Assembly: GCA_029582155.1 (NCBI GenBank)
Contig: CM055896.1
Span: forward strand, 10,996,987-11,060,986
Reading direction: 5' to 3'
DNA length: 64,000 nucleotides
Source of the DNA: Panopea generosa
Taxonomy: Eukaryota > Mollusca > Bivalvia > Adapedonta > Hiatellidae
The notes beneath the pieces were generated by a model. That model did not search any database. It saw only the letters and a list, made by a program, of their open reading frames with translations, and was not told the DNA's origin. This document shows positions 36,501 to 46,819 of this stretch, piece after piece. Each line of letters opens with the position of its first letter. Positions within the stretch are counted from its first letter, which is position 1. The translations under genes and the position numbers were made by a program.

Positions 36501-36559
36501 TGGAAGGTGAACTGGTCTGCTTCTAAGTCGAACATTTCTGAATTCGCCTGTTCCGCCAT
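33429..36559 (-). CDS. BIR-domain (IAP/BIRC-like) gene, three exons, 195 residues, no RING
   Basis: Exons are 36559-36401, 34816-34501 and 33541-33429. Phases (0, then 1) fit and all splice sites are AG/GT. The start at 36559 has a strong context (ACCATGG); an in-frame ATG twelve codons upstream is possible. The first 130 or so residues are hydrophilic, Ser/Gly/Pro/Gln-rich and not recognised. The BIR domain follows: YESRLATFDTWHHP, AEAGFYYLG, then CSKC and WEPNDDPRNEH. The zinc ligands C-x2-C-x16-H are present, but the last Cys comes after seven residues instead of six, and a TAA follows two codons later. No UBA or RING follows. IAP family members block caspases or, as with survivin, act in division. 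This could be a short BIR protein or a truncated IAP; transcripts are needed to decide. Confidence 0.75.
33941..34166 (+). mobile_element. SINE-T in BIR intron 2, 5'-truncated, 10-bp target duplication
   Basis: ATCAAAATCG at 33931-33940 is repeated at 34167-34176. The copy begins at the 3' end of the tRNA head (CCCCGCCCGGCAAC), just after the B box. Confidence 0.9.
34501..34816 (-). CDS. BIR gene exon 2, linker and first half of BIR
   Basis: This 316-nt exon has acceptor TTTTAAG and donor GTTTGT, phase 0 to 1. It has a low-complexity linker (RNHSDSSGSHSPREESSPYG), then the BIR start RLATFDTW...DKEVLAEAGFYYLG. The split inside the Gly codon after YYL lies in the middle of the BIR domain. Confidence 0.85.
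34963..35370. mobile_element. MITE-K, old copy in BIR intron 1
   Basis: A diverged left end (GGTATCATCACATAGTTG) and internal blocks GTTCTTTGTTC, CATAAAAATTCACATTTGGT and GAAATGAAAGC are present. The right end is eroded. Confidence 0.65.
35840..36000 (-). mobile_element. SINE-L copy in BIR intron 1
   Basis: Minus orientation: TTTATTGGTGTATGAAAAAAC at the end side, AAAATCTGAGTAGAAC in the body, and the B-box complement GGCTTGAACCC in the head. It is diverged. Confidence 0.6.
36401..36559 (-). CDS. BIR gene exon 1
   Basis: This exon has exactly 53 codons from ATG (MAEQANSEMFDLEADQF...) to NITNE, then a GTGAGA donor. It is acidic and Gln/His/Asn-rich, with no recognised domain. A MITE lies about 80 bp upstream of the ATG. 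Confidence 0.65.
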
Positions 36560-36638
36560 GGTATTTTGAACACTTCCGTGTTTAAGTAAAGGCACATCTC
36601 ACCTCCTGTATGATGTTAATTCAGTTTAAGTTTAAGAA

Positions 36639-36805
36639 TACAGTCAAACCTGTCTTAAGCAGTCTAGTCAAGGGAATGAGCACAAGTGTCCTTTTGAGAC
36701 AGGTTGTTGCCTAATACATGTGAATTTGCTTTAAAAGCATAGACATGAATTAAGACGTCAAGTGGCTGCTTAAAAGAGGTGACCGCTTACACAGGTTTGA
36801 CTGTA
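36639..36805. mobile_element. MITE-S (TA-flanked) just upstream of the BIR gene
   Basis: TACAGTCAAACCTGT and ACAGGTTTGACTGTA are perfect 15-bp inverted ends including TA. A second copy is at 60043-60215. The TA flank suggests a Tc1/mariner-type origin (inference). It lies 80 bp 5' of the BIR start codon, so it may contribute promoter or UTR sequence. Confidence 0.8.
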
Positions 36806-39800
36806 CATGTATTACAGTCAAATATTGATTTAAATACAATCATCAGTTTTGAACAGCATCAACGCTGTGACAAAATTAAGGAAGCTGCTTCAAGAAAATA
36901 AATTTTGATGTTTGTTTCTCATTAAGCACATTTTAAACCAGTATCATGTTATACCTGATTTTAATTAAAAAAGCGTTATCGTTTATATAGGGCAGATTTG
37001 ATAGATAATTGTACATTGTTTACAAAATCCCCAAACTTGGCACAATGACAGACACTACTAATCCCAGTAAAAAATGCTATTCTCCAATTCGAAAAGGTGA
37101 AATCTCACTCTCGTGCGTGACGAGATCTGTGCGTGACTTGAGCTCAGGGGAATCGCGTCACACCATAACAAACCGCGTTGGTGTTTCTGACAGTAGTTAA
37201 TTACAACAAAGTTACATAAAACAACAATGAAAAGAAAGAAAACAATACAAGATATGAAAGAAAATAAAAAATAAGTTTCTCATGATAAAATAAAATTACT
37301 TTTTATCGTTTTGTGCGTGTTTGTATACTTTAATTAATGCTTGATTTCTGGTGATGGGTGGGGTAATTTGTAAACTTGAGAAGTTTAATATTAATTTTTT
37401 TATCAATATCTCTACTATCATTTACAAATTGGGAATGATTATATTTTATTTGTTTAATAGTTCATGCGACCTGACGGATTTTATTAATAATTTTTGTCTT
37501 TATATAGATGTATTATCTACCAAATTTAGGACCCATCTGACGACATGCATGTTGCACAGTTAATGGGCCTTTTTTGTTTAAATGTAGGTAAATGATTTTA
37601 AAAAAAAAACATTATTACTATAACATATCAATATAACCTAAATGTAGTTTTTTTGCAAAAAAAAAAACAACTTTGATTTTCTTTTATTCAAGAGAGCTTT
37701 GAATGAATTACAGACGTTTCGTACACCCAAACTGAGGTTTCGTACAACCCATAGGTCAATGCATAAACTTTAGTGTTTCACACCATGATTAGGTGTCACA
37801 ATCATAAACTTACGGTATTTGTTTTTAATTAGTGTGTGATAGTATTTGATTGTTATTATTTAGGGTTGAAACGTAACTAAAATACATTTTATTTTGTTTA
37901 TACATTTATTGTATTAACAAGAAATTTGATATATTTATTATAAATTTACACCATATACTACGGACACAAATCACACAAAATAATATACATACAATTTTGA
38001 TTTTATCATATTTATAACATTTACGTGTATCACATTTTAATGCATGACCACGAGGAGATATATTTGCTTTAATAATAGTGTATTTGTGAAATAATACATA
38101 AAATCAGAAAATTTCAATTTGTGACAAAAAAACTGTAACGTCTGCATCCTTATATATTCTTCCAAGGAGCTAAATAGAATGTTACACATTCACCTGCTGT
38201 AATACCGAGGTACTTTATAAAATGTAAAATAAAATGGTCATTTTGGAAAGATATACACGGAAATGGAACGTCCGTCCCCGTAACGTCCGCCTCCCCCTCC
38301 CCCGCATGCATATACATTTTTTTTTAATTTATGGAATCAATTTCGCTTTTTTTCAATGTATTAAGTATTTTATATTTGCAGAGTGCAACTAAGATATGAA
38401 AATCCCCCCCCCCCCCCCCCCAAAAAAATGAACACAAATTTAGAGATTTTGTTTAATGTCACTCTAATATAGGGGATGAACGTTACAAAAAGGGGACGGC
38501 CGATACATAAAATCTTACCATTGACCACCTAAATAACTGAAAATGTTTTAAATTAAGTTATTGTTTATAATACTATGCAATATAACATACATCCTATTTT
38601 AAACCCTGGGGTCATAAATCCTGTGGTGAATTATGCAAATTTGGGTACAATATGCATGTTTTTTCTAATTACCATGTGCACATGGTGTGACTGTAGTGTT
38701 GGTGAATTATGAAAGTACAGCAGGATGCCAGTAACTGGACAGTAGCAAACACTTTGTGCAATATACCTGTAGGCAAATATATTCAATATGACAATATCCA
38801 TCAAAGGTTTAAAAATCATATTTGTCCAGCTAACTAATATACTGGGTAACGATGTCATATAGACTAGTTATAGGTAAAATACACAATATGATAAAACAAA
38901 AAAAAAACAGTGCAAGTTATGCAAATATTTAAAATACCACTCAATAAACGCTTCATCTAAATTTTCTTTAAAAGGGTATGAAATTAACATATTATCAGTC
39001 ATTTCAGTGCACAGCAATGGATGCACCAGTTTGACATGGTAATGAATAAAAAAAAGCTGCCTAATACATTTTCTTTTTCTCGCTAAATAAGGTTTTATTT
39101 ATTATTCTCTATGAGACCGTTAAATATATATATATAATGGATCGTTTTTACTTTAATTCCATTCCTGATTTGAAATGGTGAATTTGATAATTTACTAACT
39201 GCGTAGCAAACAGTGCACTAATAAAAAGTCGATGAGTAAAAAAATAAAATAAAACAAAAGTATTATGAAACATGTACAGATTAATTTAAGCGGGAATGTT
39301 CGTTTCTGTGTTGAAACTAGGCTACTACAACTGGTACAAAACAGCCTCAGAGACGGAGTTTTAAACTTCTAACTCGTCTTTATATATCTATAATAAATTA
39401 TGTTCTTGAAACAAATTAATTAATTTCTTCTGCAAGAATAACTTTTCTTAACAATTTACACTTATATACTAGACACACTCACCATTTTACATCATATAGT
39501 ATGCTAACACCACCCACTTACAACAGTAATAAAAGTCACAATAAAAAGGTAATCATGGTCAACAACCGCATCATTTCTTATGTTCATCATTGATACTAGC
39601 ATTCTCTCTAAAATTAAACTTTATTTAACTGCTTTAATAAATATGTGTGTTGTTAATGTATGAAAATTCAATTGACTTAAGTGAAATCTACATTGTTTCA
39701 GCAGCGGCCGCGGTGAAACGAATTCCGCTAAGCTCATAGTCTCGCGCGAAATCTCGCTCTCGCACGCAACGAGAATTCGGGATTTCGAAGAGGTCAATAG

Positions 39801-40490
39801 ACAACTTCCTTAATGGCCGCAAATCAAAATGGCCACCGTTTTTAATGTAATATATTTTTTATTGGAATAAATAAACTAATCAGTACGACACAGTATTTCA
39901 TTCATTGGTAATAAAAACATATCCTATTAAAGACTTTTAATTATGAAATCATGTCAGATTTTTCAAAATGGCCACCATTGTCAAATTGGCCACCAGCCAA
40001 ATATGAAATAAACAAAAATATTCAGTAAGATATGTTCTATCCATATCCCAAGTATGTTGCTTTTGTCACGAAATGCAGTTTTGCCAAAATATGTCTCAAA
40101 TATGTCCCACTATTATAGAACAATTAAAAATACAACAGACAAAATAAAATAGAAAATAAATATTGTCATAAATTTTCGATCTTACCTCAGTCCTCCAAGT
40201 GCCTTCACTGGTTACCTAATATGCGTCAACGGTTATTTATTGGAGTAAGCATTTTCCCATAATGCACCTGAGTGTACACGGCTGTTAAACTAGAACCTTG
40301 TTTCAGGTGATAAAACATAGATATCAATAGACAATGTTAGTGTTACACCAAGACATCGATATTATCCTAAAATATGTCAATACATGTTTGCTATCGGGAT
40401 TTTTGTTTCGTTCATACATAAAGGCATTTCGTATTAACAAATGTGTATCAAGTGTGTTACTGTATCTAATATTAATATATTCAATGTCTG
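36806..40490. other. Gene-free AT-rich region
   Basis: It contains a 19-base poly-C run near 38405, a CpG-richer stretch at 39700-39790 (TCTCGCGCGAAATCTCGCTC) and a related motif near 37100 (GAAATCTCACTCTCGTGCG). No exon is recognised. Confidence 0.5.
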
Positions 40491-41010
40491 TATTGGTCGA
40501 ACATCTACAATTACAATCAGTGCTCAAACTCGTCTAGCTTTGTCAAACATCTACAATTACAAACAGGGCTCAAAATATTCATCGGTTAAGCATAATCATA
40601 CAATTGCAAACATGGCTTAATGTCTGTATTGGCCGAACATCTACAATTACAATCAGTGCTCAAACTCGTCTATCTTTGTCAAACATCTACAATTACAATC
40701 AGTGCTCAAACTCGTCTAGCCTGGTCAGACATCTACAATTACAATCAGTGCTCAAAGTCGCCTAGCTTTGTCAAACATCTACAATTACAATCAGTGCTCA
40801 AAGTCGCCTAGCTTTGTCAAACATCTACAATTACAAAATATTCATCGGTCAAACACAATTATACAAATGCAAACAGTGCTTAATGTCTGTATTGGTCGAA
40901 CATCAACAAGTACAATCAGGGCTCAAGTCTTTTTTTGCCAAGCATCTACAATTGTAGAAAGCCTCATTGTCGACTATCTTTGCCAAACATCTACAATTAC
41001 AATCATTTTT
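40490..41010. repeat. 46-bp tandem repeat array
   Basis: ACATCTACAATTACAATCAG starts at 46-bp intervals (40501, 40547, then 40637, 40683, 40729, 40775, 40821). A higher-order break near 40590 and 40850 (CTGTATTGGTCGAACATC) suggests a composite unit. The plus-strand ORFs here are repeat translations. Confidence 0.93.
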
Positions 41011-41034
41011 TCATCTAAGACATATTTATTTTAA

Positions 41035-41425
41035 GACCACAGGTTCTGCAATATAACTCAATGCCCTTAAATAATAATGACTGTATAGATACTGGTCATG
41101 AGGCGAATACAACTGCATCATCAGCATACAAAAGCATAAATAACTTAATATCATCAGCTGTAAATACAGCATCTAGGAAAGAATTAATATTTGGACCAAT
41201 ACTCATCATTGATACACATCATAACATCAGTGGTGAGCTCGGGTCTCCCTGTCTTAGCCCCCAATACTGAAGATATGTACTCAGATAGTTTAGCTATGTA
41301 TCAACCGTATACTACATAGATCTGTGTGCTTTAACTATGTTTTAGTTGACATTTTCTAAGAAAAGTTTATACCTTTGTCAAAGGCTTTTTTCGTAATATA
41401 ACCAGGCATAATCAAGTCTTTTACC
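41035..41425 (-). mobile_element. LINE reverse transcriptase remnant
   Basis: On the minus strand the pieces are KAFDKGINF (near 41385), LGAKTGRPELTTDVMMCIND (near 41240) and FMLLYADDAVVFAS (YADD codons at 41117-41128). They match, in order, the DFSKAFD, GLRQGDPLSP...IND and YADD blocks of non-LTR reverse transcriptases. Stops interrupt the reading. It abuts the 46-bp array. Confidence 0.8.
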
Positions 41426-41750
41426 CGAGTTTAACACTTTTGAATGATAGCAAAAATTATACACTTACACTCAGAGCTTAAAACCTTGAACATGTTAGTT
41501 TTCAATTGCTGTGTGATATTTATCCATTTGTAGAAAATTAATAAGAATTTATACAACCAGTACTACCGTTCTTGTTAATTATACCTTTAGTCAGCATCAG
41601 ATCATATGTGGTTAGTTTTATAACATAAATTTATTTATTTTACAGTTCTGTTATTCGATTGAGCAACAAGTTCTTGCAAACTCTGATAATAAAAGATGTT
41701 CTGTGCCAAAGCATTTTGGTAAACTCGTAGCGATGTGTTTATTGGATTTT

Positions 41751-41934
41751 CAGTAGAACTTCGATAGCTCGAACCCGATGGGACTGGAAAAGTAATTCGA
41801 ATTAAGAGTTGTTCGAGCCAAGTTTTGTTCATTATCATATTATATACATGTCTATACATCGAAATAGGAATACAGCCGGGACCAGATAAGTAGTTCGAGA
41901 TATGTGTGGTGTTCCAGCCATCCGTGTTCTACTG
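41751..41934. mobile_element. MITE with CAGTAGAAC ends
   Basis: CAGTAGAACTTCGATAGCTC on the left and CCGTGTTCTACTG on the right form imperfect inverted ends. The internal TTCGAATTAAGAGTTGTTCG and TAGTTCGAGATATGTG also pair. Confidence 0.65.
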
Positions 41935-42920
41935 GATTATGTTGTATTAACTACATGTGTGTCGTGAATGTGTCCCTTTCGTTACTACTATATACAATTC
42001 GATGTATAGACAAGAAAATAAGAAATGTATCATGAAAATAATTCTGTGATGCTTTTGTAGTTATTGCATTAATTTTTTTTTTATATTTTATTTGTTATCG
42101 CAGTCATCATTAATCTTTACGCGCACAACATGCTCTATTTATGTTTTGACGTGCCGTAAAACACTATTCATTCATTCATTCATTTGTTTAACCTAACGTA
42201 AAACCTACCGTCTCCTCAATATATTTTAAGCTATAGGATATTCATCATTACAATTTTTTTTTACTTTTTCACGTAGTATTGAAAGATTCACACGTGTTTT
42301 TAGAGACAAATAATCAGAAAATAATTTCAAATTTTATCGTCTGCCAAAGTGAGATATCCGTAACTTAATTTGAAGATACCCGTATTACCATACATACATG
42401 TAATTGTGTATGTTTGTGGGAGGGCCTTAGACAATAATAGCCAACAGTACGAACATGCAGTGTTATGTCCATATCTTAAAATAGTGAATGATAGTGACCC
42501 AGTTTGCTTTGTCGGACAGTATAAAACAATTGACTCAATAAATGTTACAAATAATAAAAATTATAACATTAATGTTATATTAACGTAAAAAACGAAAGAA
42601 GGCAATTCAATTGATCTTTCTTTGCGTGTAGGTTATTTTGGGATTATTTCTACGAAACCTACATTTATATATAGACTGCAATATTTTTAGGTTATTTCCT
42701 TAAGTTATAAAAAATAATAATAGGTCTAATTTTTAAAGGAACACACGCATACATATATCATACATGGAAAATTAAATCAACAGTGTCTTTGAACATGCAA
42801 TTCCACAGGGAGTGAGTCAGTATACGCTTTTTAGCACCCATGAAAAGATTGTACGCGCTTTTTGGCTCCCATGCATAGTGTACATACAATTCAACACCCG
42901 TGAAAACATGATATGTTTGT
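41935..42920. other. Spacer, no gene seen
   Basis: A short SINE-like end (GCCGTAAAACACTATTCATT, 42152-42190) is the only recognisable piece. It has a minus-orientation relative at 58075. Confidence 0.4.
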
Positions 42921-42924
42921 TAAA

Positions 42925-43172
42925 AAAGAAGTCCTCAAATGCTCATAAATACATGCATATGTTGAAATCCTATAAAAGTCACTTTTTTAACACCAGTGAT
43001 GTCTTATTGCAGTATATCTACGCCAACTTTTGCTCTACTCTTCTGCAGCAAGAAATCACAACCACTATGAACCATTTTGAAAATATTTCATAACCAAAGT
43101 ACATAGGCCTTTTTTTAAGCGTAAGAATCTGGCTACCGTGGGAAAAAAGAAGCGTAACTGTGTAGTGAGATA
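42925..43172. mobile_element. MITE-K, right half
   Basis: Internal blocks from CCTCAAATGCTCATAAATAC to the right end TAACTGTGTAGTGAGAT, followed by TTAA at 43173-43176. The left half is missing. Confidence 0.75.
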
Positions 43173-43176
43173 TTAA

Positions 43177-44463
43177 GGGAGAGAGCGTGCGCCACTTTGT
43201 AGACAAAATTTGACTCGCGACAACTTTAGATAATTATCTGAACAAAAAGTGCATTTAAAAGTTTATCTTTGTAGATTTTAAGGACTGATGGCTTCAGACA
43301 AACTTCATATTTTTAGCAAAAATGGCCACTTTTCACCACTAAAAGATGAAATTTTGTCCCATTACATTTCCATAGCTCATGAATTGTAAGATTTCAGTTG
43401 CTGAATGGTTTTCTTATAAAATGCCCCTCTATTGTGTAAAAGTGTGTACATAGTCTAAATTGTTTAATATTTTAGTGTACTATGCTTTTTTCCATAATAA
43501 ATTCAGTATTTTAAACATGTCCTAATATGAAAAATGCTATTTAAACATTAAAGTTAAATCAATTGCCAGTTTCAATATAGATTAGGTGTTGTCTTTGTAC
43601 TCTAAATATTTATGGAAAAAAAGAGACTCATGTACAGTTATTCGCGTAATAGTCCAGAAGCATTTGGTGATATCGCGTATAATCGTTCGCTAAAATGGTG
43701 GAGTTACCATAAAAATTTCAAGGCAATAACTTGTACAAGAAACTGAAATAAGATACCAAAAAATACAAAATCATACGATTCTCCAACATATTCGACAAAA
43801 TTACAAAATAAAATCACAAGCAACATGTCGCGACAACAACTCGCGAAGCATTATCGGTTACTCAGGTTTGTTCATTTTTCTCAACCGAGATTATGTTGAC
43901 TCTATAGAAATGAAGTAGGTGGGGTACATTTCTTACATAGGCAATATGAAAAAATATGCTTGAAGTGGTGTAAATAAATGTCTGTTATAGGCAGTCTGGA
44001 CACTTTACATGGTGTAAACATGCCCACAAGGTTTGATCATGCAATTGTAGCCTTTCCATGAAGACAGAAAGTGATTCTAGGCTTGAAAGTTACAACAGAA
44101 ACAATGACTGTTTGAGGTCTTCTTGGAAATATCTGACAATTTGAAAATACCATAAACATTGCTAAATTGGTAGAAACAATAAAATGAGTCCCTAGTGCCT
44201 ATTGTCATACACTAATGTGCACTTCTTTTCACAGCATCACTGCTTGAGAAGTAAAACAACTGATTGATACAAATCCAATTTATTTTACTTACATTTTCAT
44301 CAATATATGGCCATAATATTGTCAAATATTTGACAAAATCCACTGATTTCTAATAAATAGGCACCGTTAAACACTCAAATTCACCAAATTTACTGCGTCT
44401 GAGAATATTCTGAATGATCTGTGTCATTGTGGTACTTTTTTCAAGCGTTTGATCATATTTTTC
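43177..44463. other. 1.3-kb segment between two MITE-K copies
   Basis: There are repeated small motifs (CGCGACAAC at about 43216 and 43827; AAATGGCC) but no ORF. It could be an insertion or a larger related element. Nothing firm. Confidence 0.3.
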
Positions 44464-44467
44464 TTAA

Positions 44468-44919
44468 GGTCTCACTACACAGTTGAAATTGTTCTTTGTT
44501 CTATATAAAATAAGGTCTAGGATTTCAATGGTAAAAAAAGAATTCCACATAGAAATTTTTTTTAAAGTATTTTTTTTTCATAGCAGGAATGTATACCCAA
44601 AAATACACAATAACTGGTAGGTTGTCCACGTTGTTTTTTTTTAAAGAGGGTGCAGTGACACCCTGAGCTTTTTTGAAAAAAGAAGACCTCAAATGCTCAT
44701 AAATACATGCATACGTTGAAATCCTATAAAAGTCACTTTTTTAACACGAGTGATGTCTTATTGCAATATATGCTATGCCAACTTTTGCTCTACTTATCTG
44801 CAGCAAGATATCACAAACACTAGGAACCATTTTGAAAATATTTCGTAAGTACATAGGCCTTTTTATAAGCGTAAGAATCTTGCTATCGTGGGAAAAAGGG
44901 CGTAACTGTGTGGTGAGAT
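44468..44919. mobile_element. MITE-K, complete copy
   Basis: TTAA (44464-44467) is followed by GGTCTCACTACACAGTTG, and the right end is TAACTGTGTGGTGAGAT. The length of about 452 bp gives the intact size of the family; the copy at 30031 equals this once its SINE is removed. Confidence 0.85.
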
Positions 44920-45480
44920 ATGCGCCTAATTGCAATGCAAATTTGCGGGACTGCTGAAGGGTAATTCTTCAAAATGGTGGTATCCCATATTAAATTTTAT
45001 TTTGTCAATGTAACAATATAGCACGAATACATAGGCCATAGGCCAATGTTGCCCAGATTTGGTGAAAACAGCTAATTTCGATATTATAACACACATCAAA
45101 CTATGGTTTTGAATATGGATAGACCATTATAAGCTACAATCACTAGAATGGGTGGACTTGTAACATGATATTACTAAATTAATACATTTTGTTTCTTTTC
45201 TTTTTATAAACGAGTGTCGTAAATTGAGCTTACTGCTGCCGAATTGGATGTACAATAGGGACATTACTGTTAATTGACACTAAGTCCGGTTGATAGTATT
45301 TTTTTTTAGGTTGACAAATTTGCTTTGTAATCACCCTCTGCTATATATATTGTATAATTATATGTAACTCTAAATTTATTTTGCACTATACTCGATTTCT
45401 ATATTGGAAAAAACAAACTCACCTATAAAGTGTTGACAGTTTAAATAACATTACCGTCTGGTCTTTTCATAGGTCTGTCA
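44920..45480. other. Spacer, no gene seen
   Basis: AT-rich with no recognisable feature. Confidence 0.4.
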
Positions 45481-45483
45481 CCC

Positions 45484-45514
<31 letters not shown>

Positions 45515-45518
45515 ACCC
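45481..45518. repeat. poly-C and (CA)n microsatellite
   Basis: About 20 C residues are followed by about 8 CA units. Confidence 0.9.
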
Positions 45519-45539
45519 ACCCCAACGCCCCTGGAGAGG

Positions 45540-45957
45540 TTCACAGTACTGTGGAGTCATTTTATAGAGACTGTTATCAGCTGAACAGGTTATCAGTGCC
45601 GTTTAGTGGGGACTTGAATGGAAAACATTGCCATGAAGTCCTATAATAAGGACTTTTATCCCCTGGAGCTGTTAACAGTGCCATGAAGCCATATTATGAG
45701 GACTGTTATCCCCTGGAGCTGTTAACAGTGCCATGAAGTCATAGTATAGGGACTTTTAACCCCTGTTGTAGTGAACAGTACCGTGGAGACATTTTATAAA
45801 GAGTGCTAACAGAACCGAGAAGTCATGTATGGGGACTGTTACCTGCTAAAGTGGCTAACAGTACCATGTAGTCATTTTATAGGGACTGGAGCGGCAAACA
45901 TTTCCATGAAGTTATTTTATGGGGACAGTTACATAAGAGCGGTTAACAGTAACATGA
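45540..45957. repeat. 50-bp satellite array, left part (about 8 copies)
   Basis: The unit contains GGTTAACAGTACCATGAAGTC and ATTTTATAGGGACTGTTA. It is the same family as 50534-52040, and the last unit is cut after ATGA at 45957. Confidence 0.93.
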
Positions 45958-46130
45958 CGAGGGATCAGCGTAACACTATTGTAACTATGTTTTATTTCCA
46001 AAAATCGTTTTTTGGCATAAATAACTAAAGTTTTACAATGTGCATCTTGTGTTAAAATTTGGTCCAGATATTTTAAATAATTTTGAAGATATTCACTTTT
46101 GGTGAAAATATTGTATCTCAAATACACCAA

Positions 46131-46212
46131 CTTGAGTTACAATAGTTTTGCCCCAAATAATATCTTGGAAACCTTTATTTATATCGGTGTAAAACTATTG
46201 TAACTTGAATTT
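46131..46212. repeat. Left subterminal inverted motifs
   Basis: GAGTTACAATAGTTTTGCCC (from about 46133) and GTGTAAAACTATTGTAACTT (from about 46190) are inverted copies of the terminal core, mirroring the right-side palindrome. Confidence 0.85.
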
Positions 46213-46819
46213 AAAATTTTATTAAACCCAGTTATCATGTATAATCACACTTTTATTTAGTCCAAGAATATTGCAATACAAGTTTCAAAAGATAGTTCAG
46301 GAAAATCTTTCAAGATTTTGAAGAAATACAGGTATAGAGACTTTTTTTTTTTTTTTAATTTGATAAAAAAGTAAATTTAGTCAGACGAGTATGTTAAATG
46401 TTTTATTGATTTGGACATAAGTGACAATAAAATGGACGATTAATATAATTATTGTGCTATAAAAGAACCATTTGTTGATATTTTGGTTGTAATATTTTTA
46501 TTAAAAAAAAAATGCAAACCAAAAAATTCACTGCAAATTTTTTTAATAAAAAGGCCGTCCAATCTCACAATATTACTGAACACACTTTTAATTTTTACCA
46601 ATTATAACTTTACTAAACCAATATATCCCTTTTGAATATTTCCAGAATGAGATATGACCTCAGGTACACTCAGTATTATTCTTTTTAATATATCAGTACT
46701 AGAAATCAACAGTATCTAATTATTTTAAACTGGCTGTTAACTTACAACCAAAAACAATATATTTTAGATATTGATAAACCTTGGTTTCTCAGAGTTAACT
46801 TTTAATTATACCAATTGAA

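Noticed and set aside
38402..38424. poly-C run as a structural or regulatory signal
   Set aside because: Simple homopolymer with no supporting context; its length may also be a sequencing or assembly artefact.
39704..39790. NotI site next to an EcoRI site and a CpG-rich stretch, as possible vector or linker sequence
   Set aside because: No vector sequence surrounds it. Similar TCTCGCTCTCGC-like motifs near 37100 suggest genomic sequence.
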